From the IMG/VR virus record IMGVR_UViG_3300007229_000062, positions 1 to 27,167 of that record: a DNA stretch of 27,167 nucleotides. The stretch is one strand, 5' to 3'. Position 1 is the first letter of the stretch; each line of letters opens with the position of its first letter. The translations under genes and the position numbers were made by a program. Under the pieces are notes generated by a model. It was given only the letters and a program-made list of their open reading frames with translations, had not been told where the DNA came from and did no database searches. This DNA is from a virus. This document shows positions 7,343 through 13,648 of the stretch, piece by piece.

Positions 7343-7663
7343 TTATTTCTTGATGTTTGTTTTTTTGCCGTTTACGTAAAGGCCAAACCAGGCCGCACCT
7401 GCACCAACAACAACTGAAACAAATCCAGCCTGTGCGTTGTTTGGTTCTGGTAGAGCCATGAACCATTGCATTGTGTTGTAGAATACTAGACCATACAATC
7501 CCATCATGATTCTTGGAACTGTTCTCCAGTTGGATAAAAACTGTGGTAATTCGTCTCTCAAAAACAGCCAAATGATTTTTATAAGTTCCCAACCATCCTT
7601 GGCACTTTTCTTTACGACGTTTTCGTTCTTGACGATCAGTTTATCTTCGTTTAGCTGAACCAT
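7343..7663 (-). CDS. Holin-like membrane protein, 106 aa
   Basis: The N-terminal 50 residues are charged and helical. Two hydrophobic segments follow (about IMMGLYGLVFYNTMQWFMAL and AGFVSVVVGAGAAWFGLYV), separated by a PEPNNAQ turn, and the tail is basic (NGKKTNIKK). The turn and the VVGAGAAWFGLY segment resemble holin-like proteins seen in lysis cassettes of marine phages. Location at the end of a cassette with an endolysin and spanins supports a membrane-permeabilising role. The ATG at 7663 overlaps the upstream TAA (TAATG); a longer reading from 7741 lies entirely inside the previous gene and is unlikely. Holin identity is inference. Confidence 0.7.
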   Translation of the reverse strand: MVQLNEDKLIVKNENVVKKSAKDGWELIKIIWLFLRDELPQFLSNWRTVPRIMMGLYGLVFYNTMQWFMALPEPNNAQAGFVSVVVGAGAAWFGLYVNGKKTNIKK

Positions 7664-8253
7664 TATTTTAAACCTTTGATCTTGGCGTTTCTTTTTCTGT
7701 GACCGTTCCATGCAACAAAGCCACCTACTCTTAATGACCAATATGCAAGTCTGTTCATTGTGTAGAATCCGTTTACAATTATGTTAATGTCTCTGAATAT
7801 TTCATCTGCTCTTTTTTGTGTAAGTTCACCCATTGTGTCTTTTTTATTTGTCTTAAGGAGTGTTTTGTATTTGTATGCGTAGTCATGAACAAGTCCGCCC
7901 ATTAACAATACACCAACCGGTGAAAAGAAAGATCTTAAAAATTTTGGAATACTTGCTCCGTCAAATTGGAAACCTGCTGGTATCACATACTCCGTGCCAT
8001 CGATGTTGTACTTCCAGTCATCTGTTAGCACCCAGTTTCTTGTTGACAATAACCACATAACAATACCTTTCCAGAAGCCTTTACCTTTTGTTTTGATCGG
8101 TACAGGTTGTAACTTAGGCATTCCCTTGTAGTAAAATTTTAATTTTGTTGTTGCTCTTTTGTCTGTAAAATTTATAATTGCGGCAATTATTACAACAGCG
8201 ATTAATACTGTCCATTGCCAAAATTTCATTGCTAGTGCTACTATCATTTCCAT
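7663..8253 (-). CDS. DUF1353-family protein with N-terminal membrane anchor, 196 aa
   Basis: An N-terminal hydrophobic segment (about residues 10-30, WTVLIAVVIIAAIINF) is followed by a soluble domain with VIPAGFQFDGASIP and GLVHDYAYKYKTL. These are the conserved parts of DUF1353, a family common in tailed phages near lysis genes and of unproven function. The conserved His-Asp pair suggests a metal- or catalytic site. The anchor would place the domain at the membrane. The late motif at 8278-8285 and a GGAG Shine-Dalgarno sequence about 10 nt before the ATG make it one of the few leadered late genes here. Confidence 0.8.
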   Translation of the reverse strand: MEMIVALAMKFWQWTVLIAVVIIAAIINFTDKRATTKLKFYYKGMPKLQPVPIKTKGKGFWKGIVMWLLSTRNWVLTDDWKYNIDGTEYVIPAGFQFDGASIPKFLRSFFSPVGVLLMGGLVHDYAYKYKTLLKTNKKDTMGELTQKRADEIFRDINIIVNGFYTMNRLAYWSLRVGGFVAWNGHRKRNAKIKGLK

Positions 8254-8277
8254 GTTTTATTCTCCGTTTAATATACG

Positions 8278-8285
8278 TATTTATT
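8278..8285 (-). promoter_or_regulatory. T4-type late promoter, AATAAATA
   Basis: The octamer includes the TAA stop of the nuclease gene (8283-8281). A 24-nt gap holding a GGAG Shine-Dalgarno sequence precedes the ATG at 8253, so a normal leader is predicted. Confidence 0.7.
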
Positions 8286-8715
8286 CAATGGCACCTTTGA
8301 CAACTCCCTGTGCCACTAGTTTCTTCCTGTTCTTAATGTGTTGCTTTTGAACATCTGCTTTTGCACCACCAAAGTATGCAACTGCGTGTCCTGTTTCACA
8401 CATTATTTTTGCCACGGATTTATCATTCTGCAAGAAGTCGCCTAGCACCCTGCCAAACTTACCCTTCATGTCAACACCTTTTTTGTTGATTGTGGTTTTC
8501 AATACAGTTATTTTTCCTAGTATTGATTTAAGTTTGACTTTTGCCGCCAATCCAAATTTCTTTTCTATCTTATCTCTTGTTCTTGATTCTGGAGTGTCAA
8601 TGCCCATGATCCTCACACGTTCATTCTTCTGCCAAATTCCAAACCCTAGATCGATGTCCACGTCAACTGTGTCGCCATCTATGACTCTAACAACTTTTGC
8701 TCTATAGGTCCACAT
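8281..8715 (-). CDS. Staphylococcal-nuclease-like (thermonuclease) protein, 144 aa
   Basis: The SNase fold is clear. RVIDGDTVDVDIDL (10-23) holds the calcium-binding aspartates, RVRIMGIDTPE (33-43) supplies the catalytic Arg35, Asp40, Thr41 and Glu43, and a downstream KFGRVLGDF supplies the second active-site arginine. All key residues of the S. aureus enzyme are therefore present. No signal peptide is visible, so it should act in the cytoplasm on DNA or RNA, perhaps in host DNA breakdown, unless lysis releases it. The ATG at 8715 follows a GGAGTAAC Shine-Dalgarno sequence and the upstream stop by 6 nt. Its place inside the lysis cassette is notable. Confidence 0.9.
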   Translation of the reverse strand: MWTYRAKVVRVIDGDTVDVDIDLGFGIWQKNERVRIMGIDTPESRTRDKIEKKFGLAAKVKLKSILGKITVLKTTINKKGVDMKGKFGRVLGDFLQNDKSVAKIMCETGHAVAYFGGAKADVQKQHIKNRKKLVAQGVVKGAIE

Positions 8716-8721
8716 TATTTG

Positions 8722-8934
8722 TTACTCCAATATTATTGCTCGGATTGATCTACTGCCGTCAATGTTAGTCTCTAGTTGTGCTTTAGCCTTAAGGCACTGA
8801 TACTTTGTACCTGCACTGTATTGTCTTTCTGCTGTGCGTTTACCTCTTAGGCAAATTGCCATTGAATCTTGTATTCTGTGTTCTTTGATCTCACCGTTGA
8901 CCAACATTAACAAGGCTACTACTGTTTCGATCAT
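8722..8934 (-). CDS. Small exported or membrane-associated protein, 70 aa
   Basis: A hydrophobic N-terminus (MIETVVALLMLVNG) looks like a short signal or anchor. Two cysteines (about residues 28 and 47) in the remaining basic domain could form a disulfide in the periplasm. I recall very similar small proteins in lysis regions of marine phages but know no function. The ATG at 8934 overlaps the upstream stop as ATGA, so it is coupled to the two-span membrane protein. Confidence 0.65.
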   Translation of the reverse strand: MIETVVALLMLVNGEIKEHRIQDSMAICLRGKRTAERQYSAGTKYQCLKAKAQLETNIDGSRSIRAIILE

Positions 8935-9128
8935 TTAGATCCCATCCATCCAGCAATAATGCCAATTAGTCCTGTAAGTGCCATTTTCATCAAAGTGATA
9001 ACACTTTCGTCTATGGGTCTATTTTCTTGTAGTGCAACATAATAGTCGCCTATGATTATCACTCCTAGCAGAGCAAGTATGCCAGCTACCAATATAACTA
9101 TAACTAGATCTTTTAAATTTTTTATCAT
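8931..9128 (-). CDS. Two-span small membrane protein, holin/antiholin candidate, 65 aa
   Basis: Two hydrophobic helices (about residues 8-28 and 46-63) are joined by a polar loop with ENRPIDES. The C-terminus is short and basic. Size, topology and position next to the endolysin and spanin genes fit a small holin or antiholin, but no family signature proves it. The ATG overlaps the preceding stop (TAATG) and its own stop overlaps the next start (ATGA). Confidence 0.65.
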   Translation of the reverse strand: MIKNLKDLVIVILVAGILALLGVIIIGDYYVALQENRPIDESVITLMKMALTGLIGIIAGWMGSK

Positions 9129-9571
9129 TAGTGTTTTCCGTTTCCGTTTTTGTAAACTATTTCTCTGTCAGCGTCTTTTAACTTCTCAATGTTTTGTTGT
9201 GCTTTTTCCATCTGTTCTTTTAAGAACTCGATGTTGATCTTGTTGTTAGACATGCTGTCAAGATGCTTTTGCATTCGGTCAAATGATTTGTACAAGTCTT
9301 CAATTAACATGAATTGTTCTATGTCCTGTGAACTTTGACCTAATTCACCTCTTGGGTACTTGATTCTAAATTCGTTGTTCTTCTCAATATCTGCTGTAAG
9401 TTTCTGCACTTGGTGTTCTAGATCTTTTACTATCGATGCATTTTGCATTTCTAAAAGTGTAAGTCTTTCCACTAGGCCAAAATATCCCCACACTCCAATT
9501 GCAACTGCGGCCAAGATGGAAAGTAAATTCCGCATTGGCATTGAAATTGCTGTGTTATCGCTGATCTTCAT
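9128..9571 (-). CDS. Membrane-anchored coiled-coil protein, 147 aa
   Basis: After a short N-terminus ending in ISMPMRNL there is one membrane span (about 15-33, SILAAVAIGVWGYFGLVE) and then a long helical, heptad-rich region with several Gln/Glu/Lys-rich stretches (about 35-140). The start through the span closely resembles hypothetical proteins I know from cyanophages and pelagiphages. Topology fits a periplasmic or cytoplasmic coiled coil anchored in the inner membrane, so a lysis or envelope role is likely but unproven. The AATAAATA motif 8 nt before the ATG and the absence of a Shine-Dalgarno sequence predict a late, nearly leaderless message. Confidence 0.75.
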   Translation of the reverse strand: MKISDNTAISMPMRNLLSILAAVAIGVWGYFGLVERLTLLEMQNASIVKDLEHQVQKLTADIEKNNEFRIKYPRGELGQSSQDIEQFMLIEDLYKSFDRMQKHLDSMSNNKINIEFLKEQMEKAQQNIEKLKDADREIVYKNGNGKH

Positions 9572-9579
9572 TATAGTAG

Positions 9580-9587
9580 TATTTATT
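9580..9587 (-). promoter_or_regulatory. T4-type late promoter, AATAAATA
   Basis: The octamer includes the TAA stop of the lipoprotein gene (9585-9583). There are 8 nt between it and the ATG at 9571. Confidence 0.65.
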
Positions 9588-9948
9588 CGGATTTACCAGA
9601 GTCTTCGTAGTACTTCTTGTATTCTAGCAAAAGGTTGTTTGTTTCTTGCAGTTTTTGCCTGATCTGTGCAAAATTTCTGGCAAGTACTTGAAAGTCTTTG
9701 TCTGTGATTCCAAACAACACAGGGTCTATGCCTGCTTCTTCAAGTTTTTTAAACACTTCTTGTGCGTTTTTACTTGTGATAATGTGCCAGTAGATCTCTT
9801 CCATTTGTAACGGTGTTGGCATTGGATAATCTAATTTCTCTCTTGGCTTCTCCAAAGAAAATATTTTAATTTTCTTTTCACCACCTATACTACAACCTGT
9901 CAGTAATATGATAAATGCTACTGCTAATATTTTATTGAAATGGTACAT
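9583..9948 (-). CDS. Lipoprotein, o-spanin-like, 121 aa
   Basis: The N-terminus is a classical lipoprotein signal: basic start, hydrophobic core and lipobox LLTGC with lipidated Cys19. The mature part contains DYPMPTPLQMEEIYWHIIT and a PVLFGITDKDFQVLARNFAQIR region, a pattern I recognise from phage lysis-region proteins. The gene begins inside the end of the i-spanin-like gene (17-nt overlap, different frame), which is the typical arrangement of Rz/Rz1-type pairs. It would sit in the outer membrane and act with the i-spanin to fuse the membranes at lysis. The mature part is longer than in most o-spanins, so another lysis function is possible. Confidence 0.75.
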   Translation of the reverse strand: MYHFNKILAVAFIILLTGCSIGGEKKIKIFSLEKPREKLDYPMPTPLQMEEIYWHIITSKNAQEVFKKLEEAGIDPVLFGITDKDFQVLARNFAQIRQKLQETNNLLLEYKKYYEDSGKSE

Positions 9949-10405
9949 AGTTTGGATTTGCTAGTGCCGGGCACTCTGGGTTAATCTCTGATTTTAATGT
10001 TGCTTTTAATTCGGCTTCTGTGTGTTCTGCACCTGATGCCAACTCTATACATCTTGCCGCATTGTTACCACCACCGTTTACAATTCTTTCAATTGATTTT
10101 GTTCTTTGTAGTGCTAGTTTGCCGATGTCTCTATTTTTCTTTGTGAATCTTTTGTCTAGGTCTTGTAAATCTTTTTTGAAAGTGTTTATTAAAACATTTA
10201 ACTTTTTGTTGCTTTCCATTATGGCATTAAAGTCTTTTTTCTGTTGTTCAAGCATTTTAGTCTGTTCTGCAACTGCCGTTTCTAATTTCACTTGATTTGC
10301 TTTAAGTGTAGCATTGTCCGCTTTTAATTTCATAACGTATACACCTGCTCCTGCTAAACCTAGGACCATTATAAGGGTCATTACCATTTTAATCTGTGTA
10401 AACAT
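9932..10405 (-). CDS. i-spanin-like protein (Rz type), 157 aa
   Basis: The protein begins with one inner-membrane span (MVMTLIMVLGLAGAGVYVM) and continues as a long periplasmic coiled coil. It ends in a region with conserved cysteines (ARCIELASG ... NPECPALANP) that resembles Rz-type i-spanins. It probably pairs with the overlapping lipoprotein to disrupt the outer membrane. I start at ATG 10405; the longer frame from 10519 lies inside the endolysin gene. The late motif 8 nt upstream and lack of a Shine-Dalgarno sequence predict a nearly leaderless late transcript. Confidence 0.8.
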   Translation of the reverse strand: MFTQIKMVMTLIMVLGLAGAGVYVMKLKADNATLKANQVKLETAVAEQTKMLEQQKKDFNAIMESNKKLNVLINTFKKDLQDLDKRFTKKNRDIGKLALQRTKSIERIVNGGGNNAARCIELASGAEHTEAELKATLKSEINPECPALANPNYVPFQ

Positions 10406-10413
10406 AATGTACG

Positions 10414-10421
10414 TATTTATT
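10414..10421 (-). promoter_or_regulatory. T4-type late promoter, AATAAATA
   Basis: The octamer includes the TAA stop of the endolysin gene (10419-10417). There are 8 nt between it and the ATG at 10405. Confidence 0.65.
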
Positions 10422-10881
10422 GAATTAGACCAGGCTTGTAAACAGTTTTGCCATTTTCTTTCATTGCAGTCAAAATGCTTTTGCGATTGCCTTCTGCTTT
10501 GTATGAAACGTGTACCCAACCTGAATCAGGTATGCCTGGTGTGTAAAATTCTAATATCAGTTGATCAAAGTCGAGGTTGTCGGATATCCAATTGGCCACA
10601 TCATAGTTAGGTGTACCAGGACATTCAATATCAACCGCTTCGCCTTTGCAGTGCTGTGAGTTGCTTGAACCACCTACTGCTGTGTTCAATGCTGGTCCTC
10701 TGTACCCTGAGTTAATGACTGTTACGCCAAAGTTATCTCTAACTTTTTGTACTACGTTCTCAAACAGTGCTGTTGCACTAGTCATGTGTGCTTCGTTAGG
10801 AGTGTTGTCCAGACCCTGCCTTATAGCAGTCTGGCTCTTAGTATATTCTTGTAAACTGAAATTTGTGCTTAATCTTACCAT
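10417..10881 (-). CDS. Peptidase M15-type endolysin, 154 aa
   Basis: The zinc-binding pattern of M15 (D-Ala-D-Ala carboxypeptidase or L-Ala-D-Glu endopeptidase) peptidases is complete. SGYR sits at 58-61, NSQHCKGEAVDIE holds His77 and Asp84, and WVHVSY holds His124. It should cleave peptide bonds in the peptidoglycan stem at lysis. No signal peptide is visible, so a holin or host export is needed. The ATG at 10881 overlaps the upstream 246-aa gene by 7 nt. It is followed by the spanin pair, as expected for a lysis cassette. The size is typical for single-domain phage M15 enzymes. Confidence 0.92.
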   Translation of the reverse strand: MVRLSTNFSLQEYTKSQTAIRQGLDNTPNEAHMTSATALFENVVQKVRDNFGVTVINSGYRGPALNTAVGGSSNSQHCKGEAVDIECPGTPNYDVANWISDNLDFDQLILEFYTPGIPDSGWVHVSYKAEGNRKSILTAMKENGKTVYKPGLIQ

Positions 10882-11615
10882 CCACTTTTACTTAACAGGG
10901 CTGACTGGTCACCCTTGGTGAAAATGAATTGGTTCTCGTTTGTTTTGGTAATATCATATGTGCCAAAATACTTTGTAAGATGTGTGCATTCTGCCATAGA
11001 ATCCACGTCGATCTTAAATGCCTGAGTTTCTTTCATGATAGCATCTGTTGATCCGAACTTATGTATTTCAAATTTTAATTCTTGTTCTGCACCTGCTTTT
11101 TTCACAGACATTGTGTTCTCATTTATTTTACACTCCATCATGTCATACTTGTCAAAGAAGTGTCTGGCTTCGCTGACTCTCATCTCATTGACTCTCATCT
11201 CATATGCTTCTGGTGTGGTTGGTAGTTCTGATAGGTTTTTTCTTGATGCTTCAATAGGTGTGGCTGTGCTCTTGTGATAGGTAAATTCAAATGTTTCAAT
11301 ATTGGTTAGTTTTTTTAAGTCTTCTAGAAGCTCACCGATATATAAATCTAATTTTTCATCTCTTGGAAACTCTATGAATACTCGATACTTGCCATCTGAC
11401 ATTGTTCCTGGAGTAGCATCAGCATCTAACACTTTCTTATAACCTTTTTCAGCAAATGATTCTAAATCTTTGGCTCCTGCTTGTGATCCGCAAGTAAAAG
11501 TAACTACACAAACATCTTTGTCTTCGCCCATTTTAGATTTATGTTGGTCCACTGAAAAAACTTTTTCAACAATACCTTCTAAATCTCCTGTTTTTAAACC
11601 TTCTGTAATTTCCAT
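10875..11615 (-). CDS. Conserved T4-like phage protein, 246 aa, unknown function
   Basis: The N-terminal half shows an alternating alpha/beta pattern with VFSVDQHKSKMGEDKDVCVV and AEKGYKKVLDADATPG. I associate these with hypothetical proteins conserved in marine T4-like phages. The middle is charged and helical, and the C-terminal part is again beta-rich. It does not resemble the gp45 sliding clamp, although the position next to clamp-loader genes would fit. An in-frame 15-bp tandem duplication (11174-11203) gives two EMRV blocks near residue 140. The ATG follows the upstream TAA by 1 nt. I cannot assign a function. Confidence 0.75.
   Translation of the reverse strand: MEITEGLKTGDLEGIVEKVFSVDQHKSKMGEDKDVCVVTFTCGSQAGAKDLESFAEKGYKKVLDADATPGTMSDGKYRVFIEFPRDEKLDLYIGELLEDLKKLTNIETFEFTYHKSTATPIEASRKNLSELPTTPEAYEMRVNEMRVSEARHFFDKYDMMECKINENTMSVKKAGAEQELKFEIHKFGSTDAIMKETQAFKIDVDSMAECTHLTKYFGTYDITKTNENQFIFTKGDQSALLSKSGW
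11174..11203. repeat. 15-bp perfect tandem duplication inside a gene
   Basis: The unit tgactctcatctcat occurs twice head to tail (11174-11188 and 11189-11203). It keeps the reading frame and encodes EMRVN followed by EMRVS. Confidence 0.9.
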
Positions 11616-11616
11616 A

Positions 11617-12078
11617 TTAGATATCTAGATTTTCTTCTTGATCATTAGGCACTTCTTCTTGACCTGCAGTGCTGTATTTAAAATTACCAATTAATTCCTT
11701 TGGCATTCGTATTTCTACTATCCATATTGCGTGAGGATCAATTTTGCCTTTGGTTGTGCCTGGACGGTAATCTTCCGGTTTCATGATTATTCTTGGCTTG
11801 AATAGCACGTCTTTTTTATAGGTTACTTTACAACCTCGGTCCAGTAATCTTTTGCCACCCGATGGATCTGGCATTTGGTCTGCTGGCCACATAAATGAGC
11901 AGGTTACAAAATGTCTAGAATCCTTTGGTCCTTCTAGTAGTTCACCGTCTTCCCAATTTTTAAAAACATATACATCTAGTTCGTCTATCACTCTTTCAAA
12001 GTCTTTAAGTATGCCAAGACTAGGTGAAATAGCGTATAACGATTGTACATTACGGATTATGTCTAAAACATCATGCAT
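11617..12078 (-). CDS. Conserved phage protein, 153 aa, unknown function
   Basis: The protein begins MHDVLDIIRNVQSLYAISPS and has a FVTCSFMWPADQMPDPSGGKRLL segment plus a basic middle. I recall the same general pattern from T4-like cyanophage and pelagiphage hypothetical proteins. It occupies the place of regA in the T4 order 44-62-regA but shows no RegA-like sequence. I start at ATG 12078, because the longer reading begins with TTG at 12111 and adds a sequence without support. GCTAAATA, a weak late-type motif, lies 5 nt upstream. The C-terminus is acidic and probably flexible. Function unknown. Confidence 0.7.
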   Translation of the reverse strand: MHDVLDIIRNVQSLYAISPSLGILKDFERVIDELDVYVFKNWEDGELLEGPKDSRHFVTCSFMWPADQMPDPSGGKRLLDRGCKVTYKKDVLFKPRIIMKPEDYRPGTTKGKIDPHAIWIVEIRMPKELIGNFKYSTAGQEEVPNDQEENLDI

Positions 12079-12083
12079 GATTA

Positions 12084-12091
12084 TATTTAGC
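12084..12091 (-). promoter_or_regulatory. Degenerate late-type promoter, GCTAAATA
   Basis: The TAAATA core is kept but the first two positions differ from TATAAATA. The 5-nt spacing to the ATG at 12078 equals that of the perfect motif at 1083-1090. Confidence 0.3.
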
Positions 12092-12144
12092 CTATAAATG
12101 CCTAGCGGCAATTATGCTACTATTAATACATTGACTGAGATTAG

Positions 12145-12411
12145 TTATTTTAAAAATTGATCAATGGCATCAGCATAGTGCTTTCTAAAGTGCTGATAAA
12201 CATTGTTATACGGTACGTCTATGCCTTGTGTGCCAGGCAAATCTAATTTAAGCACTGCTTGATTTATTAAATCCAATACCACTTTAGCATCAGCCATTTT
12301 GCCTGAACCTACTTTTTTCCTAGACAATTCTATTAATTCGTCAAACTTGCCATCTGGTTTAGCCCTGTATTTGACTATAAGGAATCTTTTTTTATCTTTC
12401 TTGCTACCCAT
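12145..12411 (-). CDS. Conserved small protein downstream of gp44, 88 aa
   Basis: The sequence is basic at the start (MGSKKDKKRFLIVKYRAKPDGKF), then has a helical middle and a C-terminal FRKHYADAIDQFL helix. It lies exactly where gp62, the small clamp-loader subunit, is found in T4. It is less than half the length of T4 gp62 and I see no similarity to it. Similar small proteins seem to occur in other marine T4-like phages, but I know of no function. The ATG at 12411 overlaps the gp44 stop by 8 nt, so the two are co-translated and a partnership with gp44 is possible. Confidence 0.7.
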   Translation of the reverse strand: MGSKKDKKRFLIVKYRAKPDGKFDELIELSRKKVGSGKMADAKVVLDLINQAVLKLDLPGTQGIDVPYNNVYQHFRKHYADAIDQFLK

Positions 12412-13330
12412 TTTTCAGTCTTGCTAATTTTATCATGACCGACGACAAATTTATTTCTGGATCAGCAACAAATGAATGATCAACCAATCCTTGTTTAATA
12501 ATCAACACCGCCTTATCTTGTAGTTCATCTTCTTTTGATATGATGTCTAAATTGTCATACAGCCATCTATATATCTCCTCACACTCTTCTGGTCTCGCTT
12601 GGGCACAAACAAGTTTCCTTGCTTCATTTATTTTGCCCTGTTTAAACAGTTCAACCATCTGTAATCTATAATCTTGTTGTCCTGAATCACCCGATGCTGG
12701 TGGCATCAGTTTGCCATTTCTACAATTCTGTTGCAACATATTGATACACTTCCTTAGATCTGGGTACGATGCTTTAACATATGTGTCAAGTATTTCAATG
12801 TCTGGAGTGATGTTTTCTGTGATAAGAATTTCACAAGCTCTTGCAGTGTATTCTGTCTTGTCAATTGTTTCCATGTGGAATCCTTGGCATCTGCTGTGCA
12901 GTGCAGGAATAACTCTGTTGGGATAGTTGCAAGTCAAAATAAATCTTGCTGATGTGTGATACATCTCCATAACACCACGCAAGGCCGCTTGTCCGTTTGG
13001 ACTCATGTAGTCTGCCTCATCCAGTAATACATACTTGTAATCACCAAATGGCATAATCTGTACGAAGTTGTTGATCTTCTCTCTCACTGTATCAACGGAA
13101 TTCTCTCTTGAAGCATTTATTTCTAGTATGTCATAACTGCTCACATCAAGTTCGTTGAATAGTACTTTTGCCAGTGTGGTCTTGCCTACACCTGGTGCAC
13201 CACTTAATAATAAATGTGGAACTGCTTTGTCTGTGATCCAGGATTGTATCTGCTGTCGCTGTGCGTCATCCCTGACAACATATTCTTTCAATGTTTTCGG
13301 TCTGTATTTTTCTACCCAAAGTTCTTTCAT
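12404..13330 (-). CDS. 44: DNA polymerase clamp-loader ATPase (T4 gp44-like), 308 aa
   Basis: An AAA+ clamp-loader subunit: it uses ATP to open the sliding clamp and load it on primed DNA. The N-terminal LWVEKYRPKTLKEYV is typical of RFC/gp44 proteins. Walker A is GAPGVGKT (44-51), Walker B VLLDEAD (101-107), sensor 1 is in LTCNYPN (132-138) and the SRC arginine-finger motif is HSRC (145-148). The length matches T4 gp44 (319 aa). A TAGACA-17-TATAAT promoter ends 8 nt before the ATG with no Shine-Dalgarno sequence. Neither gp45 nor a recognisable gp62 lies beside it. Confidence 0.96.
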   Translation of the reverse strand: MKELWVEKYRPKTLKEYVVRDDAQRQQIQSWITDKAVPHLLLSGAPGVGKTTLAKVLFNELDVSSYDILEINASRENSVDTVREKINNFVQIMPFGDYKYVLLDEADYMSPNGQAALRGVMEMYHTSARFILTCNYPNRVIPALHSRCQGFHMETIDKTEYTARACEILITENITPDIEILDTYVKASYPDLRKCINMLQQNCRNGKLMPPASGDSGQQDYRLQMVELFKQGKINEARKLVCAQARPEECEEIYRWLYDNLDIISKEDELQDKAVLIIKQGLVDHSFVADPEINLSSVMIKLARLKNG

Positions 13331-13338
13331 GTGTTGTT

Positions 13339-13367
13339 ATTATATAAGATTAAGTACTTGTTGTCTA
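13339..13367 (-). promoter_or_regulatory. Sigma70-type promoter (TAGACA-17-TATAAT)
   Basis: On the minus strand TAGACA (13367-13362) differs from TTGACA at one base; TATAAT (13344-13339) is perfect. The gp44 ATG begins 9 nt after the -10 box. Confidence 0.75.
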
Positions 13368-13370
13368 TTT

Positions 13371-13610
13371 TTATTTAAACATTGAAGGAGATAGGCGCTG
13401 TATGATTTGCCACTCAGGACCTTTTGGGTATGGGTTTCTTCTTATTTCCCAATCTTTTACATTATTTTCTTTGTGCCAGGCATCTACACAGATTGGTCCA
13501 CAGAAAGGTTTTAATTCTCTGTGATCGAATTTTTCAAAATATAATGAATCAAACCAATATCTACAATCATCAAATTCTACTGCACATTTAGTACACGTAA
13601 ATTTAATCAT
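13371..13610 (-). CDS. Zinc-ribbon-like miniprotein, 79 aa
   Basis: The cysteine spacing C6-x2-C9, C16 and C37-x3-C41 (FCGPIC), with several nearby histidines and aromatic residues, suggests a small zinc-binding fold. The C-terminal part (NPYPKGPEWQIIQRL) is conserved-looking but unknown to me. The ATG at 13610 lies 11 nt downstream of the GroES-like stop, within a tandem 19-bp duplication that supplies GGGGA right before the ATG. Its function could be nucleic-acid or protein binding; no direct clue exists. Confidence 0.7.
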   Translation of the reverse strand: MIKFTCTKCAVEFDDCRYWFDSLYFEKFDHRELKPFCGPICVDAWHKENNVKDWEIRRNPYPKGPEWQIIQRLSPSMFK

Positions 13611-13648
13611 TCCCCGGCAGTTTAGTCATTCCCCGGCAGTTTAGTCAT
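13607..13648. repeat. 19-bp tandem duplication at a gene junction
   Basis: The unit tcattccccggcagtttag occurs at 13607-13625 and 13626-13644, followed by another tcat. It covers the stop of the GroES-like gene and the start of the zinc-ribbon gene. Confidence 0.92.

Noticed and set aside
7664-7741. Longer start for the 106-aa holin-like protein
   Set aside because: It overlaps the DUF1353 gene completely; the ATG at 7663 forms a standard TAATG junction.
10406-10519. 38-residue N-terminal extension of the i-spanin
   Set aside because: It lies inside the endolysin gene and upstream of the late motif; the remaining protein begins with a typical membrane span.
10875-11615. Sliding clamp gp45
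   Set aside because: The position near gp44 is suggestive, but the sequence has no similarity to gp45 that I can see.
11617-12078. RegA translational repressor
   Set aside because: Position fits the T4 gene order, but length and sequence do not resemble RegA.
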